Assembly (NCBI GenBank): GCA_003141525.1
Contig: PLML01000084.1
Span: forward strand, 1 to 32,388
Source of the DNA: Bacteroidales bacterium
GTDB lineage: Bacteria; Bacteroidota; Bacteroidia; Bacteroidales; VadinHA17
DNA length: 32,388 nt
Direction: 5' to 3'
The translations under genes were made by a program, and so were the position numbers. The notes under the pieces were generated by a model. The model did not search any database and was not told the origin of the DNA. It saw nothing but the letters and a program-made list of their open reading frames with translations. Shown piece by piece: positions 16,629 through 25,038 of the stretch. Positions within the stretch are counted from its first letter, which is position 1. Each line of letters opens with the position of its first letter.

Positions 16629-17221
16629 CGCTTCATTTTAATGTATTTCCCCAGCTAAAATCATTGAATATTTTCATTGGTTTGGAATAGTGCTATGGTA
16701 ACATACAAAGAGGTTATAAAGTTGCCTAATAATAGGATTAAAATAATCCAAAAAACTGCAAGCAAAAGTTTTTCTTCTCGAAAAAGGATCCAACTCGAAA
16801 ACAAAAAGAATCCAACATATACATCAATTAAATTAACCTTTCAGCAAGCCAAGGATATCAGAATGTTGCCTTCCTTAAAAAAATAGCCACTAATAAACCC
16901 ATACAACAAAGTAAGTAACATAATGAATGTACATGTAATTGATAAAAGTTTTATTACTCTCAAAGTTAACGTTACTTTACTTTTATTAAATGTAAACAAA
17001 GACCAGCGACGTAAATTAAAAAAATCTAAAATGTAATCTTTATCACTATCCAACTCCCGGAAGGGCTGTAAAACTGATTAAGTTAGTTGCTCCTGTATTT
17101 GTCGAGTTATGTATATTCGGCGAAATCAAACCGGACAGATATGTTCAGCATTTTCGGCTTTTGCATATCTGACTCAATTTCAGTAATTTTATTTCCGTTT
17201 AAATCAATAAAAAATATTCAA
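16629..17221. other. Intergenic region between divergent genes, holds repeat copy F
   Basis: This 593-base stretch lies between the divergent DhaL-DegV and DUF2177 genes. It holds repeat copy F (17055-17166). A minus-strand frame at 16841-17053 could encode about 70 residues with one hydrophobic segment (VIKLLSITCTFIMLLTLLYG), but nothing else supports it. A plus-strand frame at 16677-16886 has no recognisable features. Confidence 0.5.
17055..17166 (+). repeat. Dispersed IS21-end-like repeat, copy F (subfamily 2, decayed)
   Basis: The left arm is hardly recognisable (CTCCCGGAAGGGC). The conserved middle GTATATTCGGCGAAATCAAA and the right end CCGGACAGATATGTTCAGCA then TTCGGCTTTTGCA match copies A and E. 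It ends 55 bases before the DUF2177 start and could carry part of that gene's upstream region. Confidence 0.5.
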
Positions 17222-17614
17222 ATGTTAATAAAACTATTTTTAATAGCCTTACCGATATTTTTTGTAATCGACATAGCCTGGTTGGTAATTGTTGCAAAAA
17301 AGTTCTATCAGAAACAAATTGGTTATTTGATGAAACCAGATATTAATTGGTTTGCTGCCATTATTTTCTATCTGTTGTTTATTGCCGGATTGGTAATATT
17401 TGTCATTTCGCCGGCTGTTGAAAAACATTCATGGGTACATGCAATCCTCTTTGGTGCATTATTTGGTCTTATAACTTATGCTACTTACGATTTAACAAAC
17501 CTGGCTACTGTGAAAGACTGGCCTTTATTAGTAACGGTAGTTGATTTAATCTGGGGAACCATTTTAGCAGCTTCCATTTCTGTTATAACCTATATTATCG
17601 TTAGTAAAATATAG
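17222..17614 (+). CDS. DUF2177 family membrane protein
   Basis: 130 residues with four membrane segments, typical length for DUF2177. Family marks are LIALPIFFVIDIAWLVIVAK, KFYQKQIGYLM, AAIIFYLLFIAGLVIFVISP and the YATYDLTNLATVKDWP motif. The function is unknown. The reading frame opens further upstream at 17087, but the extra residues come from repeat copy F. The family normally begins right before the first helix, so the ATG at 17222 is chosen. In other bacteria DUF2177 genes often sit with DUF1295, TIGR01777 epimerases and photolyase-type repair genes, and this neighbourhood fits that pattern. Confidence 0.88.
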   Translation: MLIKLFLIALPIFFVIDIAWLVIVAKKFYQKQIGYLMKPDINWFAAIIFYLLFIAGLVIFVISPAVEKHSWVHAILFGALFGLITYATYDLTNLATVKDWPLLVTVVDLIWGTILAASISVITYIIVSKI

Positions 17615-17830
17615 AATAACCTCAGGTCATTTATTTTCAAGTACTAGGTTCTTATTGATTGTTAAATAATGATATTGAAATGTAACACTTGGGGGGAAAT
17701 TATAAAAGTTGTAGTAAGTCAACTTATGAAAAATTATGATCCCCATTCCGTCTAACTATTATAAATATGAATTTTATATTAAAAATATCGTAAAACATAA
17801 CAAGATTGTGATATATTAAATGATGAGAAG

Positions 17831-18736
17831 ATGGCAAAAGTATTAATAACAGGAGGTACAGGTCTTGTAGGGACGCATCTTAGGATAAAACTACAGGAAA
17901 TGGGATATGAGGTGGCTATTCTGAGCAGAACTAAGAGAAATGAGACTAAATTACTTACTTACACTTGGGACTATAATAAAGATGAAATTGATAAAGATGC
18001 AATAAATACATCTGACTATATTATACATCTTGCAGGAGTAAATCTTGGAGAAAAAAGATGGACATCCAAAAGAAAGCAACTAATTTTTGACAGCAGGATC
18101 AAGTCAGCGGAATTGATTTACAATAATATAGACAAGGGAAATAATAGACTCAGGGCATTCATAACTGCATCAGCAATAGGATATTATGATGCAATAACTT
18201 CTGATAAAGAATTGAATGAAACGGAACCTCCTTCTGATGACTTCCTTGGACAGACCTGTAAAAAATGGGAACAAGTTGCAGATAGATTTACAGATATTGG
18301 TATAAGAGCAGTTAAAATAAGAACAGGCGTTGTTCTGGCAAAACAAGGAGGAGCATTATCAAAAATCATTATTCCGATTAAAATGGGTATTGGTTCTGCA
18401 ATTGGTGATGGAAATCAATACTTGCCCTGGATACATATTGACGATTTATGCAGTATCTATATCAAAGCAATTGAAGATACACAAATGATCGGCGCATTTA
18501 ATGCAGTGGCCCCCGAGCACAAAACAAATAAGCAGTTTATTGAAACAATTGCCCACTATATGGATAAACCTTTTGGGTTTCCAAAAATCCCGGCTTTTGC
18601 TATTAAAGTGATTTTTGGTAAAATGTCTGAAATGATTTTAACTGGTAGCAGAATATCATCTGATAAAATTAGAAATTCAGGTTTTGTTTTTAGATATCCA
18701 AACCTGGAAAGTGCTCTGGAACAATTGGAACTTTAG
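17831..18736 (+). CDS. TIGR01777 family NAD(P)-dependent epimerase/SDR protein
   Basis: 301 residues, an extended short-chain dehydrogenase/reductase of the TIGR01777 (SDR39U1-like) type. The Rossmann nucleotide motif VLITGGTGLVGTHL is at the N-terminus. DYIIHLAGVNLGEKRWT, FITASAIGYYD, IKIRTGVVL-type and YLPWIHIDDLCSIY segments follow. The last about 50 residues correspond to the family's C-terminal DUF1731 domain. The protein is soluble and cytoplasmic, with unknown substrate. Its start ATG at 17831 gives the nucleotide motif at residue 4 onward, as in the family. The downstream DNA-glycosylase gene begins 18 bases after its stop, indicating an operon. Confidence 0.9.
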   Translation: MAKVLITGGTGLVGTHLRIKLQEMGYEVAILSRTKRNETKLLTYTWDYNKDEIDKDAINTSDYIIHLAGVNLGEKRWTSKRKQLIFDSRIKSAELIYNNIDKGNNRLRAFITASAIGYYDAITSDKELNETEPPSDDFLGQTCKKWEQVADRFTDIGIRAVKIRTGVVLAKQGGALSKIIIPIKMGIGSAIGDGNQYLPWIHIDDLCSIYIKAIEDTQMIGAFNAVAPEHKTNKQFIETIAHYMDKPFGFPKIPAFAIKVIFGKMSEMILTGSRISSDKIRNSGFVFRYPNLESALEQLEL

Positions 18737-18754
18737 CAAAAAAAGAATACACAA

Positions 18755-19186
18755 ATGAGAATCTGGTCTTTACATCCAAAATACCTTGATGCAAAGGGAT
18801 TGGTAGCTCTTTGGAGAGAATCTTTATTGGCAAAACAAGTTCTGGAAGGTAAGACAAAAGGATATAAGAATCACCCGCAGCTGAACCGATTTAAAAATTC
18901 CGGGAATGCAGTCGATTGCATTAACCGTTATCTGACATCGGTTTATGAAAATTCATTGGAAAGAGGATATAATTTCAATAAGAATAAAGTCAATCCGGAC
19001 TTTATACCAACCAAATTGACTGTAACTGACAAACAAATTAAATTTGAAATGAAACATTTGCTAAAGAAACTGAAAATTAGAGATCCGGAACGATTTCACA
19101 AGTTATCTCGTAAAATAAAAATTGATGCACATCCTCTTTTCAGAATAATAGATGGAGAAATAGAACCATGGGAAAAACTGAATTAA
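18755..19186 (+). CDS. Pyrimidine dimer DNA glycosylase (endonuclease V, Pyr_excise family)
   Basis: 143 residues. It would excise UV-induced cyclobutane pyrimidine dimers and nick the DNA at the abasic site. The N-terminus MRIWSLHPKYLDAKGLVALW, then WRESLLAKQVLEGKTKGYKN, HPQLNRFKN, and a C-terminal DAHPLFRIIDGEIEPWE are typical of the bacterial branch. That branch is distantly related to phage T4 DenV. In DenV the N-terminal amine and a glutamate do the chemistry; E23 here (WRESLL) is a candidate, which I have not verified. It is cotranscribed with the TIGR01777 gene, so a UV or light stress role for the pair is plausible. Confidence 0.87.
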   Translation: MRIWSLHPKYLDAKGLVALWRESLLAKQVLEGKTKGYKNHPQLNRFKNSGNAVDCINRYLTSVYENSLERGYNFNKNKVNPDFIPTKLTVTDKQIKFEMKHLLKKLKIRDPERFHKLSRKIKIDAHPLFRIIDGEIEPWEKLN

Positions 19187-19810
19187 TGTTTGCTGGAAAA
19201 GCCACTGCCCCTGACCATCTTCGCCCGGAAAGAATTGACTATGAAAAGCCGGAGTTAAAACCTTGTTGTTTTGTTCTGTATATTCGGTGAAAGCAGACCG
19301 GTTTTTGAAGTGGTCAAAGGAGGACGGATTTTACACTTAGTATCATGTTTCAGGAGGTTTAAACTTATTACTATTATATGTGATGAGAAGTCTTCTCTTG
19401 TAGCCGAGGCTGACGAAATATCTAACCTTTAATTAATATAAGATATAACTGAAATATTAATATTGGCTGAACCATAAATAGCTTAATTTTAATTGAGGTA
19501 GGTTCCTTTAATCAGATGGTCCACAGCTGGAATTCCTTTTAAAATGCCTGTTTGATGAACAGAGCTGTTCCTGTTTCTTTAGAATGTCTATGTCATTATA
19601 ATTTAATAAGTTACAATTAGCAGTACAAATCCGCATGATTTTATAAGTATTATAGCAGTAATGGTTAGAATATTATCTAATTTTATAAATCATCTGATTA
19701 AAATCCTCTTTGAAAGTACTAAGTAGACAGTGCGTTATGGTAATCGTTCTTTAATTATTCAATCAAAAACATATAAGTATAGTTTTATAATTTTAAATTC
19801 TTTAATTACA
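19187..19810. other. Intergenic region with repeat copy G
   Basis: This 624-base A+T-rich gap lies before the DUF1080 gene. Repeat copy G occupies 19213-19335, directly behind the DNA glycosylase gene. From 19336 to 19810 I see no gene. An in-frame extension of DUF1080 back to 19730 precedes its signal peptide and is rejected as coding. Confidence 0.6.
19213..19335 (+). repeat. Dispersed IS21-end-like repeat, copy G (subfamily 1)
   Basis: Left boxes are GACCATCTTCGCCCGGAA and TTGACTATGAAAAGCCGG. The middle contains AAACCTTGTTGTTTTGTTC and ATATTCGGTGAAAGCAGACC. The right boxes are CCGGTTTTTGAAGTGGTCAA and GGACGGATTTTAC. It is very close to copies C and D from the TTCGGTGAAA core to the right end. 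Confidence 0.75.
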
Positions 19811-20734
19811 ATGAAACAATTAATTATCTTAATTTTCCTGTTGTTTGCGTTTACGGTTAGCAACGCACAAAAGGTACTGCAATCAGAAACTTCCGGATCA
19901 AAATCAACACCAAATGTCCAGCAGAAAGCGCCACAGGGGCAGATGCGGATTAATTTTGCTGAACAGGAAGCAATTATAAAAAAATTCACCAGGTCATTTG
20001 ATTCCCTGACACCTATGCAGCAGAATATGTTTTTTACCAATGTAAAACATATTATGGATCCTGAAATTACAAAAATAGAACCAGGCATAATGGACTGTGA
20101 TCCACCATCAGATGCTATAGTTTTATTCAATGGTAAGGATCTTAATGAGTGGGAAGAAATTACATGGGGACCAGGCGGACCAGGTGAAAAAAAACCGATA
20201 ACATGGATAATGAAAGACGGTGGCATGCAGCCGACCAGCTCTTCGGGCAGCGCACAGACAAAACGGGTTTTCAGAGACTTTCAGCTTCATATAGAATGGA
20301 AGACTCCAGCCGGTTTACCTGCAACAGTTACAGGTCAGGACAGAGGGAACAGTGGTGTAATTATCCAGGGGAATTATGAAGTCCAGATACTTGACAGCTA
20401 CGACAATCGTACATACCGTAACGGTCAGGCGGGTGCTGTTTATATGCAATATGCTCCATTAGTAAATCCGAGCAGAAAAGAAGGAGTGTGGCAGACTTAC
20501 GAAATCATTTATACAGCTCCGCGTTTTAAGGACAGTGGAACTTATTTTACCCCACCAAGAATTACGATTATTTATAACGGAGTATTGGTTCAGAACAATG
20601 TAGCCATACAGGGTCCGACTGTATCTCCCGGTATCCCGCAATATATAATAAAGGAACATGGCGACGGACCAATTCAGTTGCAGCAGCATGGCAATCCGAC
20701 AACATTCAGGAATATTTGGATCAGGGAACTATAA
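19811..20734 (+). CDS. Secreted DUF1080 (3-keto-disaccharide hydrolase) family protein
   Basis: 307 residues. The signal peptide is MKQLIILIFLLFAFTVSNAQ, so the ATG at 19811 is chosen over the longer in-frame start at 19730. A low-complexity linker rich in Q, S and P follows (about 25-45), then a helical segment, then the DUF1080 concanavalin-like domain from about residue 100. Family marks are DAIVLFNGKDLNEWE, WKTPAG, DRGNSGVIIQGNYEVQILDS, AVYMQYAP, WQTYEIIYTAPRF and the C-terminal GPIQLQQHGNPTTFRNIWIR. Characterised members cleave 3-keto-glycosides or bind glycans. The protein should be periplasmic or at the surface. The serine hydrolase gene starts directly after its stop codon, which implies translational coupling. 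Confidence 0.9.
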   Translation: MKQLIILIFLLFAFTVSNAQKVLQSETSGSKSTPNVQQKAPQGQMRINFAEQEAIIKKFTRSFDSLTPMQQNMFFTNVKHIMDPEITKIEPGIMDCDPPSDAIVLFNGKDLNEWEEITWGPGGPGEKKPITWIMKDGGMQPTSSSGSAQTKRVFRDFQLHIEWKTPAGLPATVTGQDRGNSGVIIQGNYEVQILDSYDNRTYRNGQAGAVYMQYAPLVNPSRKEGVWQTYEIIYTAPRFKDSGTYFTPPRITIIYNGVLVQNNVAIQGPTVSPGIPQYIIKEHGDGPIQLQQHGNPTTFRNIWIREL

Positions 20735-22363
20735 ATGAATAATTATATGAAAAGTCTGATTAGGATATTGGCTATAAGTCTGATAATGATGGTTTACGCC
20801 TGTTTATTCGTTAACCTATATGGACAGGATACTTATAAATTACTCAGAAGTACTCCTGAAAATGAAGGAGTATCTTCATCACAGATCATCGATTTTCTAA
20901 ATGCTGTAGATACCGGCAGAGTTGAATTACACAGCTTTATGTTTATACGCCACGGTAAAGTTATAGCCGAAGGCTGGTGGGATCCGTATGGCTCTGATAA
21001 GAAGCATATCATGTTCTCAGCCAGTAAAACATTTACAGCAACAGCAATAGGACTCGCCGTTTCGGAGAACAGGTTAAAAATCACTGACAAGGTTAGTTCT
21101 TTTTTCCCGTATTCTCAGCCTGATTCAGTCAGCGATGACATGAAAGCACTGACCGTACAGAATCTATTAACAATGTCAGTCGGACAGGATCCTGAACCAA
21201 GGGCGATGGGAACCGGTGGCGACTGGATAACTGTTTTCCTGAACAGTGTACCGGTTCATAAACCAGGGACAATATTCAAGTACAATAATATGGCCACTTT
21301 TATGCTTTCAGCCATCGTCCAGCAGGTTACAAGCCTGACAGTTTTTGATTACCTGCAAACTAGGATCTTCAGGCCTTTGGCAATCCGAGGAATTGACTGG
21401 GATCTTAACCCGCAGGGAATAAACCTGGGAATGATCGGGCTGAGACTCAAAACAGAAGACATGGCAAAATTCGGACAATTATTATTGCTGAATGGTGTCT
21501 GGAACGGGAAACAGCTTATTCCTAAAGAATGGGTGAAGGAAGCTACTTCATTTAAAATTCCAACAAGCTTATCGGCTAATAAAGATTCTTTAAAGCAGAG
21601 CGACTGGGGGCAGGGATATTGCTACCAGATGTGGCGGGGCAGAAACAATACGGTTCGACTGGATGGATTGGGAGGACAGTTCGTCGTACTTATTCCTGAT
21701 AAAGATGCTATCGTAGTTCTGACAGCCAATGCTAAAAATACTCAGGATGAATTGAACCTTGTGCATAATTATCTAATACCGGCAATAAAATCTGAAAAAC
21801 CTTTGCCTGAAAACTCTGAGTTATTAAGTACTCTTCAGAAAAAAGAAGCAATGTTGTATCTAAAACCGTTTGTTGCTGTTACATCTAAATCAGAACTGGA
21901 ATTAAAAATTTCAGAAAAAGAGTTCATTCTTGAAAAAAACATATACAATATCCAGTCCGTTTATTTTACCTTTAACAAAGGAGAATGCAGCTTTGCCATT
22001 AAAAGGGATGACAATATATCTATTGTGAAGTGCGCAGCAGAAGGATGGAAATTTTCAAATACAGCATCATCAGCTCTTTTAGCTTCTCCCCGTCCTGTTT
22101 CAAAATCAATTGATGCGAATTATAAATTAACACAGCCTATGATCAGAGTTGCAGCCAGTTACTCATGGACTAATAAAAATACGATTGAATTGACTGCCCG
22201 TTTTGTAGAGGAAAGCCTTGGTTCGGAAACGATAGTTTGTAAGTTTTCAGAATTCAACGGTACTGTGAATGTATCAATTGAACAAAAACCAGGTGGATTA
22301 ATGATGGGGATGCCAGCCCCGCCGGCCGCACCATTAAGAGGTGCTCTTATAAAAATAAAGTAG
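20735..22363 (+). CDS. Secreted serine hydrolase, class C beta-lactamase family
   Basis: 542 residues. A hydrophobic N-terminus (SLIRILAISLIMMVYACLFV, ending NLYGQ) acts as a signal peptide; a start at the second ATG (20747) is possible. The catalytic domain has the SxxK motif S95-A-S-K98 in MFSASKTFTATAIGLA and the YxN motif Y183-N-N185 in FKYNNMATFM. The third-motif region is GLGGQFVVLIPDKDAIV. Such enzymes are esterases, D-amino peptidases or beta-lactamase-like proteins and need not confer resistance. Residues about 370-542 form an extra C-terminal beta-rich domain. The gene abuts DUF1080 with no gap, suggesting joint action on an acylated glycan, which is an inference. Confidence 0.87.
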   Translation: MNNYMKSLIRILAISLIMMVYACLFVNLYGQDTYKLLRSTPENEGVSSSQIIDFLNAVDTGRVELHSFMFIRHGKVIAEGWWDPYGSDKKHIMFSASKTFTATAIGLAVSENRLKITDKVSSFFPYSQPDSVSDDMKALTVQNLLTMSVGQDPEPRAMGTGGDWITVFLNSVPVHKPGTIFKYNNMATFMLSAIVQQVTSLTVFDYLQTRIFRPLAIRGIDWDLNPQGINLGMIGLRLKTEDMAKFGQLLLLNGVWNGKQLIPKEWVKEATSFKIPTSLSANKDSLKQSDWGQGYCYQMWRGRNNTVRLDGLGGQFVVLIPDKDAIVVLTANAKNTQDELNLVHNYLIPAIKSEKPLPENSELLSTLQKKEAMLYLKPFVAVTSKSELELKISEKEFILEKNIYNIQSVYFTFNKGECSFAIKRDDNISIVKCAAEGWKFSNTASSALLASPRPVSKSIDANYKLTQPMIRVAASYSWTNKNTIELTARFVEESLGSETIVCKFSEFNGTVNVSIEQKPGGLMMGMPAPPAAPLRGALIKIK

Positions 22364-22368
22364 AATGG

Positions 22369-22430
22369 TATAACCGGAATGAAGGGCTCATATTAAACCG
22401 GAATAGGGTGCTCAATATCACCGGAATTTA
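22369..22430 (+). repeat. Three tandem 23-24 base repeats, IS21-end-like (copy H)
   Basis: The core ACCGGAAT occurs three times, at 22373, 22397 and 22420, with spacings of 24 and 23 bases. Between the cores lie related strings GAAGGGCTCATAT and AGGGTGCTCAATAT. Regularly spaced repeats of this kind are typical of IS21-family ends. The unit differs from copies A to G and lies directly before the interrupted GH2 gene. Confidence 0.55.
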
Positions 22431-22449
22431 CAATTAAGTATCTGCACTT

Positions 22450-25038
22450 ATGAAAACATGTATTCTTTCATTATTAGTACTAATATCAGTTTTCCTCACA
22501 TCAAATATTTTCGCGCAAACACATGCGGATGGCAGCATTGTTCTCCGCGACAACTGGTCTATCCAGTCGTCTGCCAATCTTGCTGACGATGGCAAGGTTA
22601 TATCTCAACCCGGTTATACCGCGAAGGACTGGTACCCCACATCAGTTCCATCGACCGTGCTTGCTGCGCTCGTAGCAAACAAGGTGTACTCCGATCCATA
22701 TTACGGCAATAACTATATGGAACTGCCTGGCGTGCGTAGGTGGGACAAGCCTGAGGGTAATCCCTTCGAATCATCCTGGTGGTACCGCACAGAGTTCGAT
22801 ATTCCCTCAGGTTACACAGGCAAGCACATGTGGCTGAAGTTCCATAGCGTGAATTACCGTGCAAACCTATGGGTAAATGGGCAGAAGGTTGCCGATTCCA
22901 CCCAAATGGAGGGCGCGTATAGGCTGTATTCATTCGATATTGCCCAATACACGAAAGCCAGACAGAAGAATTGCCTCGCGCTGGAGATTTATCCCCCAAA
23001 GACTTTTGACCTTACCATCTCCTGGGTCGACTGGAACCCCACTCCTCCCGACAAGAGTATGGGCATCTGGTACGATGTAACCTTATCCGCCAGTGGCCCC
23101 GTGGCCATTGAGCATCCCTTCGTGAAAACCAAATTAAACCTGCCTTCAACCGCCAAGGCCAAACTCAGCGTGACCGCAGAAGTGAAAAATGCGGAAAGCA
23201 CTCCCGTTAAGGGCTTGTTGAAAGGCACGATAGAGAATATAACTTTCTCTAAGGAAGTAAACCTTAATGCGAACGAGACTAAGGAAGTAACATTCCTACC
23301 CGAAGAGTTCCCTCAACTCGTGGTTGCAAATCCCCGCCTTTGGTGGCCGCATACCGTTGGCCCGCAAAACCTCTACGACTTGAACCTGAGTTTCGAGATA
23401 GACGGGAAGGTATCCGACTCGCGTAAAACACGTTTCGGCATCCGGGAGATTAGCTCCTGGATGAACGAGTTTGACACGCTGCGTACCAAAGTGTTCCAGG
23501 TGAATGGCAGGAACATCGTGATCCGCGGCGGGGGCTACGTGGAAGATCTCATGCTGCGTCCATCCAACAAGCATGTGGATGCCGATCTCCGTTATCTGAA
23601 ATTCATGAACATGAACACTCTGAGAATGGAAGCTCCCCGTGGCTCTGACTGACTTTTCGAGCGTTGTGACGAAGAAGGTATCCTTATCATGGTTGGCTGG
23701 TGCTGTGGCCTTCCCTTCGAAAGTTGGAAGCACTGGACGTCACATACAGCCGATATTGCCGAGAAAAGCTGGCGCGATCAGATTTTCAATCTTCGTTCGC
23801 ATCCTTCTGTTTTCACGTGGTTGTACGGTAGCGATAATTACCCTCCGGAGGACATAGAACGGCGCTACATCAACGTGCTCAAGCAATATGATGGGACAAG
23901 GCCCTATTCCTCCTCCGCCACGCAAGCGCCCAGCAAGATTGAGGGTTACACGGGTTTATTTATGGGCCCCTGGCCCAAGGTATACGCTTACCTCCCCCCA
24001 AATTATTGGTACACAAAATTCGAGTTCAACACCGAATGCGGTCCAAATGGCGAAGATCTTCCTCCCATTGAAACCATCAGGAGAGTGATGCCCGAAAAGG
24101 ACCTCTGGCCTGTTAGTCCCGGTTGGGACTTGCGCCTGCGTAAAGACTTTTATCCTTTCTCCCGCAAGGCGCTTGAAACAAGGTACGGAAAGCCCGCGAG
24201 TCTAGAGGAATACTGCACCAAGTCACAGATACTTCAGATGGAGGCAGTAAAGGCCATGTTCGAGGCCTTCGCGGGAAATAAGTACAAGTCAAGCGGTGTT
24301 ATATACTGGATGTATAACAGCGCCTGGCCCAAATTTTACTGGCAGTTATACGATTACTTCTTAATGCCCACCGGTGCCTTTTATGGTGCAAAGAAGGCTT
24401 GCGAGCCCCTGCATGTGCAATACAACTACAAGGAGAATGCGGTACAACTTGTGAACTGTTTTTATCACGATTTCGCAGGATTAAAAGTTACCGCCAAAGC
24501 TTTCGATTTCGATGCAAAACAGATATTCTCAAAAGAAGTAATGACTTCAATGAAGGCAGATGAAAGCAAGATTCTCTTTGTGCTGGATCTGCCAAAAGAG
24601 CTTACCAATATTTACTTCCTTAAGCTTAGCCTGCTAGATAAATCAGGAAAAGAGATATCATCGAATTTTTATTGGTTGTCGAACAAAGGAGACGAGGATG
24701 CCGATTTCACCGATCTAGCCAAGCTGCCGCCGGTTGACATGACAACAAAATTAAGCCCGTTATCGAGGGAGAACGGTATGCTTAAACTCACTATTGAACT
24801 CACGAATACTTCAACTTCTGTAGCTTTCGCTGTGAATCCCAAGTTGCTTTCAGCCTCAACACGAGAGCCAGTATTGCCAATTTTCTGGCAGGATAATTAT
24901 TTCTCACTGTTACCGGGTGAAAAGCGTACCATAGAAATGCAATTGGATGCCTCGTTGGTAGTGGATGGCAAATTGCTTTTCAAACTGGATGGCTGGAACC
25001 TGCGGCAAACACAGGAACAAAAGTTGTTGGTACCTTAG
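22450..25038 (+). pseudogene. GH2 exo-beta-D-glucosaminidase-like gene interrupted by an in-frame TGA
   Basis: Read through codon 401, the frame encodes 862 residues. They comprise a signal peptide (SLLVLISVFLTSNIFAQ), a GH2 sugar-binding domain (FESSWWYRTEFDIP, WLKFHSVNYRANLWVNGQKV), an Ig-like domain, a TIM barrel and C-terminal beta domains. The barrel carries FTWLYGSDNYPPED with D462 as acid/base candidate and FEFNTECGPNG with E529 as nucleophile candidate, the GSD pattern of CsxA-type exo-glucosaminidases. A TGA at 23650-23652 falls between RGSD and LFERCDEEG without any frame change, so this is a nonsense codon and not an indel. A downstream ATG at codon 414 could restart, but that product lacks the N-terminal domains and signal peptide. 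The gene is clearly richer in G+C than its neighbours, suggesting recent acquisition. TGA ends the GH35-like gene normally, so the code is not altered. Confidence 0.85.

Noticed and set aside
16677-17053. Small open frames on both strands between the DhaL-DegV and DUF2177 genes
   Set aside because: The minus frame has one hydrophobic run, but there is no further support; the plus frame is low-complexity A+T-rich sequence. They overlap each other.
17087-17221. N-terminal extension of the DUF2177 protein
   Set aside because: The extra 45 residues are a translation of repeat copy F, and family members begin at the first membrane helix.
19730-19810. N-terminal extension of the DUF1080 protein
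   Set aside because: It would bury the clear signal peptide that begins at 19811.
23650-23690. Programmed selenocysteine insertion at the TGA of the GH2 gene
   Set aside because: The site is not near the catalytic residues, the possible hairpin is weak, and no selenocysteine machinery is visible; a nonsense mutation is simpler.
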